Below, piece after piece: positions 58,322-64,000 of a DNA stretch of 64,000 bases (the first letter of the stretch is position 1; every line of letters begins with the position of its first letter). The translations under genes were made by a program, and so were the position numbers. Where the stretch lies: contig RDEW01000052.1 of NCBI GenBank assembly GCA_011109175.1, positions 248,001 through 312,000 of the forward strand. The letters are read 5' to 3'. The notes below the pieces were generated by a model that saw only the letters and a program-made list of their open reading frames with translations, ran no database searches and had not been told where the DNA came from. Source of the stretch: Dicyema japonicum. Lineage: Eukaryota; Dicyemida; Rhombozoa; Dicyemidae.

Positions 58322-58910
58322 TTAAGGTCTTCTGTGATATTTTAATATTAAAAAGATTCCAGCAATACCTATAATTCCGACAATTACAAAAACTGCAATG
58401 TATTCTAAATTTAAATATTTTAGGTACTTTTTAGACCACTGTTTGCTAAACTATATGTTTTGGCTATCGTAGAGAAAAAACCTGTTGAGTTTAAATCGTT
58501 ATCTGCATTAATTATTTATCTACTTTTTCGAATATTTGTAATGATAGTTGTTGTAATAGTTTTTGCATTCGTAGTCGAAAAAAAGTTGTGTTTAATTCGC
58601 TATCTAATTTAAGTGTATTAACTACCTTTTTGACTGCTTTGACTGCTAGTTGTGGAAATAAATGTTTTTGGATTCGTGGTCGAAGTACTTGTCGACTTTA
58701 TTTCGTCTTCTAAATTTAAGTAAGTTATGTACCTTTTGGACTACTTTGAATAGTAGTTGTAGCAATATATGTATTCTGGTTCGTGATGACTAAAGTTGTT
58801 GATTGGAAATCATTATTTTTTGTTTATAAAATTCACATTCTAATGCTAACAATGATTAGATGTTAATAACCATTTCCAGTAAAACTTGTACTATTATCTG
58901 TTTTCAATAA
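58322..58910 (-). CDS. Type I membrane protein paralogue C: Thr-rich stalk built from repeated small exons (5' truncated)
   Basis: Minus strand: QLLKTDNSTSFTGNG (as ILKTDNFTLFTGNGTH in copy A), then a series of stalk exons each ending just before a 21-25 nt GT-AG intron. Examples are NTYIATTTIQSSPK, STSTSTTNPKTFISTTSSQS, STTNAKTITTTIITNIRK and DLNSTGFFSTIAKTYSLANS. The last intron (23 nt, starting gtacctaaaat) leads to the membrane helix YIAVFVIVGIIGIAGIFLI and tail KYHRRP, stop at 58322-58324. Introns observed are phase 1. Two one-base losses in homopolymers (T7 near 58588 and A6 near 58820) break the frame. They may be sequencing errors or decay. The ectodomain exon upstream is replaced by an RTE relic at 58925. 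Confidence 0.5.
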
Positions 58911-58924
58911 TTGGGCTTACACAG

Positions 58925-59500
58925 GAAAAGATCAAATGAAGGCGAAAATAAACCAGAGCAGCACCATTAAGGTTCCTCATCCACTGCTATGAGCTCCAAG
59001 AAAGTTTCATTTCTGAAGTGTTCCCATTTTTGAGTTCTAATCGCCTGCAAGGAAGGTGTGGGAAAAGCACGTATATCCCCAATCACCACGACGAGATCCG
59101 AGATTTTTAATTTCTTGAGGACGTCTCAATGCTATGCCCATTTTTGGTGCGTAAATGTTAATAATCGTTAAGGCGTTTTCCCGGTTATTAAGTGTAGTAT
59201 TGATATACCGTCACTGACACTCCAACACTTTTGGATCGAGTTGGCAAATCTTTTGTGTACCGAAAAAATTTTCCATAGTGTCGACACTCAGGCTTTACGG
59301 AATATTAACCTGTATGTTCCGCTACTTCGCCCAGATCTCTGTTTTAGCTTTGTCTCTTGGAACAATCGACAGACTCCATAACAACGAGATCTTGTAGATA
59401 TATTTGATAATTCAACAAGCTAACTCATCTAGTTACTTCGATTCCATCAAAAGTGAGTCTCTTCACTTGGATGAAAACGCAAAAGCGACATCGCGATTGC
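58925..59500 (-). mobile_element. RTE-type endonuclease relic
   Basis: Minus-strand pieces: LFQETKLK, FSVHKRFANSIQKCWSVSDG, NNRENALTIINIYAPKMG and VVVIGDIRAFPTPSLQAI. They correspond to successive blocks of the RTE endonuclease at 57.2 kb and 62.3 kb. Several stops. Confidence 0.6.
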
Positions 59501-59849
59501 TTTCTTCTTTCCTACATTGACGTAATCTTTGTGAGATCCATTTTCAGATAATCCATGATCTTAATTTGACCCATACTAACATCATCATTGATTCTCTTCC
59601 TATTCTACCCAATTCAATAAACCAGACATTTTCCACATTTTTTTTAATTCGCTCAATATGTATCAAAATTCTTTTCAAAAATAAAGATTTAAATTTTATC
59701 GGAGCTAGAACTAATATATTATCTGAATAATAATCACTTTCGAATTAGAGTGTTCTACTTTAGGTACTTCACTTATCACTTAACTCTCGTCATATTAATA
59801 CTTGTCTACTCTAGTATATATAAGTTGTTCTCGCTAGTCATTTTTAAAG

Positions 59850-60110
59850 AATTATTATTCGGTCTCTTATCTACGGATGTGAATGGTGGTATTTTTCCCC
59901 CAAGAGAGAGACATTAACAAACCTTCTTGATAAGAATAGGAGGATGGCGATCAAGAAATTTATGACTGTATAACTACTTGATAACGAAACAGTCCAATAT
60001 AATTGGAAAAATGAATTTTAAATATTTTTGTTATCATATCAACGATGAAATAGATATCAGCGAGAAATTTACAGTGTGAAGTTATAAAGATACGGAACGT
60101 TGTTTCATAA
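59850..60110 (+). mobile_element. LINE post-RT relic
   Basis: Frame reads IIRSLIYGCEWWYFSPKRET followed by LTNLLDKNRRMAIKKFMTV. It resembles the LIYGCEV/KSRKAARKLA segment at 51.3 kb. No more of the element is recognisable. Confidence 0.5.
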
Positions 60111-60817
60111 TGCTTATTAATGTTGTCATACAAGAAAATCTAAAAATTTTTTTAGTTATACAGATTTTAAGAAAGTATTGTGAATTTACTACGAAAAAAA
60201 ACAAAAGAACATGAAAATCACAGATTTTTATCAAAAAATAAAGTCTTTTTAATTTTAATAAATATTATAATTATTTTTTATTATAAATTAATTTATCTAC
60301 ATTTTTATTAAGATTTTCATCAAGAACTTCATTTTTGGTGAAAACCTAAAAAATTGTGGAATTTCCGCCCCATTTCTGGTTCTGACTGTATTATGTTGTA
60401 TTTAAGTTGGATTTGACTCTTAAATACTTTCTATTATTGAAAGTGTAATTGTCATCAAAACTTGCCTATTTTATTTCCAAAAAGAGAATATCATATATCT
60501 ATGTTTACAGATTAGTGATATTATTTTAATATGGTTTACTATAGCTGGCGAAAATAATCCTTTTACAGATGTTGACTGTCTTTCAATATCATCTTACCTA
60601 ATGTCCTAACTGTTTATAAAACAATTACAATGACTTGACATCGTGTGTCCTTTTGCAGTCAATTTGTTATATATTATCTAATTAGTGAAATTAATTTAAA
60701 GACAACTCCTATATGTGACACTTGTCAACATCATAATGTCAATTCTAGTTATTTTTGTTATAAGTTTATCAAAACCACAATTAAATAACAATAATGTTTA
60801 AAGATTAGAGACTAAAG
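60110..60817. other. AT-rich intergenic
   Basis: No gene recognised; 3' flank of the FANCI-like gene. Confidence 0.4.
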
Positions 60818-62143
60818 TTAGCGATATCGGGATGGATGATCCGAATCCCCATACACAGATATTGTTGAATCACTGTCGTAGTACTCCTCATTCAATTCAA
60901 TCTGTGAGAATTGGCAACTATAATATTTCATAAAATAAACTTAAGATTGGAATCACCATCCATTTGAGAATCATAATTGGAGTCCCCAGTTATATTTATT
61001 CCGTCAATAAATTGATTGTTTGTTGCCTTCTCTTGTTTATTATTAAAATTTCCTCTCATCTTAACCATTTGTCTAACAAATTCAAGTATTTCTGCTATTT
61101 ATGAATTTTATTTTATTATATTAAATAAATATTAAATAAATAAAATATTTTATTTAACATTTTCTTTTTGGTAACCATTGGATCATTTCTTGATCAGGAT
61201 ATCTATTTTCGAGTGGAGAAAGACTTCAACACATTTGTTTGTTCGGAAGCAGTGTCACACGTCCGAATTATTATTTTCTGAACTCCCTCTACTTCTCCGA
61301 AAGCAATGGTACCCAATTCTGATACAATTTTCACGATCTCCTCAGAAATATTCGCATAAAAGTAGTCGATTTAATATACAAGCAACATACCTTCGTTCAG
61401 CCAAATTTATCAGCAATTTTTCTATGCTAATCTGAGAAGGAAGTATTTTACTTAGCCAATAACAGCACGAGGCTCTTGAGAACTCCGGATAACTCCAACA
61501 ATGGACTGAGCAATAACTGTGGTCAAACTCTCTTCTCTAAAGATCAGTCTCTTTGCTAGATATAGATAGAAAGCCAAGGAGAAGGAGCACAGCAGAGATT
61601 CATCGAATGTCGGTAGAGACTATAATCGGATATCATAAAACTTTGATATTCCTGAGAAAGGCTCGAATTACATCCTCCTTGAGTAGATTGAACCTTGTAA
61701 CAAGAATTTCCATGCATTCATACATTCTGTCCTTAGTGGAATCGTCCTGAAATTTAGAGTTCAGTTGTTTGATCAGAGTTTTAAGCAGAAATATTAGGTT
61801 ATTCTAAAATTAAGAGATAAACACAGTACTGTGGTGGGGAGCTTCAAAGCTAGCACGATGTATCTGCAGAGGTCAATTGAATGAACATTTTCTGATAGAC
61901 TGAGAGACTTTTCAATAATTTGGGGGAAATTATCTCCGGAAATGTTTAATTTGTAAAAAATATTCAAAATCTGAAAAAGATTGTGGGAATCAAGTCTGAA
62001 TTTCTCTATGAACATACTTTGTTATCAATTCTTCTACAAAAAATGAAGGACATTTAACGGTTGATTTGTTGGAGTTATCTTTGGTAATAATCTTCATCAG
62101 TAAAAAGTAGTAATCAGCAGGAAAGAACTCAAAACTAAAATAT
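60818..62143 (-). pseudogene. FANCI-like: FANCI-like helical-repeat gene, 3' part (copy 2, 5' end lost)
   Basis: Minus-strand exons join across introns 61996-62017 (22 nt), 61804-61829 (26), 61620-61641 (22), 61432-61463 (32), 61095-61158 (64) and 60918-60940 (23), all GT-AG. Two further introns lie around 61207-61380. Seen: NLFQILNIFYKLNISGDNFP, IEKSLSLSENVHSIDLCRYI, MYECMEILVTRFNLLKEDVI, SLLCSFSLAFYLYLAKRLIF, EEIVKIVSELGTIAFGEVEG and an acidic C-terminus EEYYDSDSTISVYGD, stop 60818-60820. Helix order matches the N-terminal solenoid of FANCI (from memory). The predicted protein would be far shorter than the ~1300-residue vertebrate protein, so either only a part is represented or the identity is wrong. 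The 5' end is cut inside an intron at 62143, where RTE sequence begins. Confidence 0.5.
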
Positions 62144-62149
62144 GTCCAT

Positions 62150-64000
62150 AAGCCTCTGAGGCATTTCAGAACATTAGTTTTCGTTTCGCATTGTCAAAAA
62201 AGGTAAAAATTTAATTTTTTAAGTCAATAAAGTCAAGTTTTTTTGGTGAGGTTGTGACGTCCCTCGTTTCTTGATTGGATCGCAATTGAGAAAAATGTCA
62301 AAAAGACAAGGGATACAAAGGAATGCATCTCGTCTAAAGGTCCTTACGTTCAATGCTAGAGGCTTATCGACGACCTGGTCGAGGAAGATTCTCAGTGACA
62401 ACCTGGAGAGATACGACGTATCTATTGGGTGCCTACAAGAGACGAAAGTTACTTGTAGCCTTGATGAGAACCATGGCGAATATCGAATTATATGTCAGCC
62501 GAGCGACTCAAAATATTATGGATTGGATTTGCCATCCACTCAAAGTTGACAAGTGCAGTCCACCGTATATAGAGTGTGAATGACAGGATCTGTGTTATAC
62601 AATTCCGACTAAACGACCTACCTTCTTCGAAGATCTTTCTGACAATTGCAAATGTTTATGCGCCACACTGCAGGAGACTAGCGAAAGATCCGACAGTACT
62701 AGACGACTTCTATTCAACACTGTTACGGACGTATAATGAATATGAGTCGTCATCACTAGTACTCACTGCTGGGAATTTGAATGCAAAAATCGGGATGAAG
62801 AATAACCCGAATGATGTTTTCTTGGGAGAACATGTGCGTGGAATAAGAAACCTACCCGGAACAAATCTTGGTAACTTTTGTATGTCACACAACCTTTTCC
62901 TATGCAATACTGTATTTACGCATCCTGCCTGCCACAAAACTACGTGGATAAGGAAGCGAAGGAACTCAGATGGAAAGCTGGTCCCAATATACAACCAAAT
63001 AGATTATGTCATATGCTCTGCTAAAGACATACACCTTCTAGTAAACGCACGTTCAAATGAAGGCTCGACGACTGTCAGCGACCAAAAAATAGTTATTGCG
63101 ACCTTCATCCTTAAAAAACATGCCAGCAAATACAAGAATGCCAAAAATCACGAATTTGAGAAAATCAGAGGCGACTACGAGACTGAAAGGCTGATTTCCC
63201 AACCGGAGACTACTGAGAGATATCAACAATACATTCAGACTCATATGCAAGACTTATTGGTGGATACCCCGTAAGAAGACTCCTGGAAACGCATAGAGGA
63301 CACCACCAACGAAACTGCTGCAGCATGTATTGACAAATGGGAGAATAGTAAAATGCACCTGAAGGCTATTCATCCTGATGTTCCTGAGCTTGCGAAAAGT
63401 TTAAAATAAATAAATATGAGAAAATCAAATGCCACTGACACTAATACGATAAAAGCCTTTCAAGGCGAAAGGCAACGTGTCAGAATAAAAATAAAGGGTC
63501 TGAACAAAAAGCTTTTCATAGTAGAAATAGCTTCATGTATAGAAGAAGTAAACAAAGTGAAAGACAACGCAAAGGCAACGTGTCAGAATAAAAATAAAGG
63601 GTCTGAACAAAAAGCTTTTCATAGTAGAAATAGCTTCATGTATAGAAGAAGTAAACAAAGTGAAAGACAACGCACAAGTGTACGTCTCTCCCCGTATGCT
63701 GCGGTGAACAAACAGAAGTCGACTAAACATAAAAGACGAGAACTGTAAGCTGATACTGAACACCAAAGAACAAACTGAAGCCATCGCGGCTCACTTTGAG
63801 AAGCTTTTCAACATAAAAACAATAGAAATCCACCCATTTGATGGAAGGCCAAAACCCCTTGAGACACCAATCACGTCCGAGGAAATCAAAACGACCTCCC
63901 GAAAACTCAAGAAAAACAGATGCCCCGGACCAGATGAGATAAACCCAGAATTATTAAAATTTGGCCGTGATCTCCTTTTTGAAAAAATCGTAACACTACT
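62150..64000 (+). mobile_element. RTE-type LINE, runs off the window
   Basis: Endonuclease start at 62290-62548 (LKVLTFNARGLSTTWSRKIL, GCLQETKV), a frameshift, then a 232-codon open frame 62576-63274: RICVIQFRLNDLPSS, TIANVYAPHCRRLAKDP, AGNLNAKIGM, LFLCNTVFTHPACHKTTW, YNQIDYVICSAKDI and ARSNEGSTTVSDQKIVIATF. These are the RTE endonuclease blocks in order (the usual Gly-Asp before Asn-Ala-Lys is Gly-Asn here). A linker follows, with a 113-bp tandem duplication at about 63459-63685. The RT fingers begin at 63880-64000 (KLKKNRCPGPDEINPELLKF). The catalytic palm lies beyond the window. Confidence 0.85.

Overview
The window is eukaryotic and very AT-rich, and it looks like part of an animal genome. 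There are no bacterial signatures: no operons, no Shine-Dalgarno sites, no rRNA. The clearest host gene is an AGC kinase of the p70 S6-kinase type (15174-16625, minus). It is invisible as one ORF because it is cut by eleven GT-AG introns of 21-25 nt. Removing those introns gives a continuous 401-residue kinase with every diagnostic motif. The same kind of tiny intron appears in several other genes here. Introns this short in an animal are best known from dicyemid mesozoans. A dicyemid or another strongly reduced parasitic animal is my best guess (inference). Two sized N gaps (19673-20283, 35327-36106) and single N bases at 11362, 13634 and 16656 show a draft scaffold.

Layout. 1-6.4 kb: degenerate SINE copies and one possible intron-split gene. 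6.4-8.6 kb: two plus-strand intron-split genes, a leucine-rich protein and an all-helical protein. 9.1-12.6 kb: broken R2-type LINE copies around a 26-bp telomere-like array, a Ty3/gypsy integrase scrap and a CR1-type LINE relic. 13.8-16.6 kb: minus-strand host genes including S6 kinase. 16.7-29.6 kb: a locus coding for a single-pass membrane protein, interrupted by an R2-type LINE and two CR1-type LINEs, one of which holds a tRNA-derived SINE. 30.6-36.7 kb: a non-autonomous hAT element with an exact 8-bp target duplication, the 5' half of a FANCI-like gene, and an RTE-type LINE. 36.8-54.9 kb: a large inverted repeat, each arm carrying a LINE relic and a second hAT family. Its spacer holds a MARVEL-domain gene, another RTE LINE, a second copy of the membrane-protein locus, a shortened CR1 copy and another hAT relic. 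56.3-64 kb: a pogo/Tigger relic, RTE fragments, a third membrane-protein paralogue, the 3' half of the FANCI-like gene, and an RTE LINE running off the end.

Host genes are therefore a minority: S6 kinase, a MARVEL protein, the FANCI-like gene in two incomplete copies, a three-member family of type I membrane proteins with Thr-rich stalks, and several genes I do not recognise. The rest is layered repeats. Ordinary ORF calling misses nearly all the host genes, so the main message is that this genome must be read with introns of about 20-30 nt in mind. All splice models come from reading frame and GT-AG boundaries only; none is backed by transcript data.
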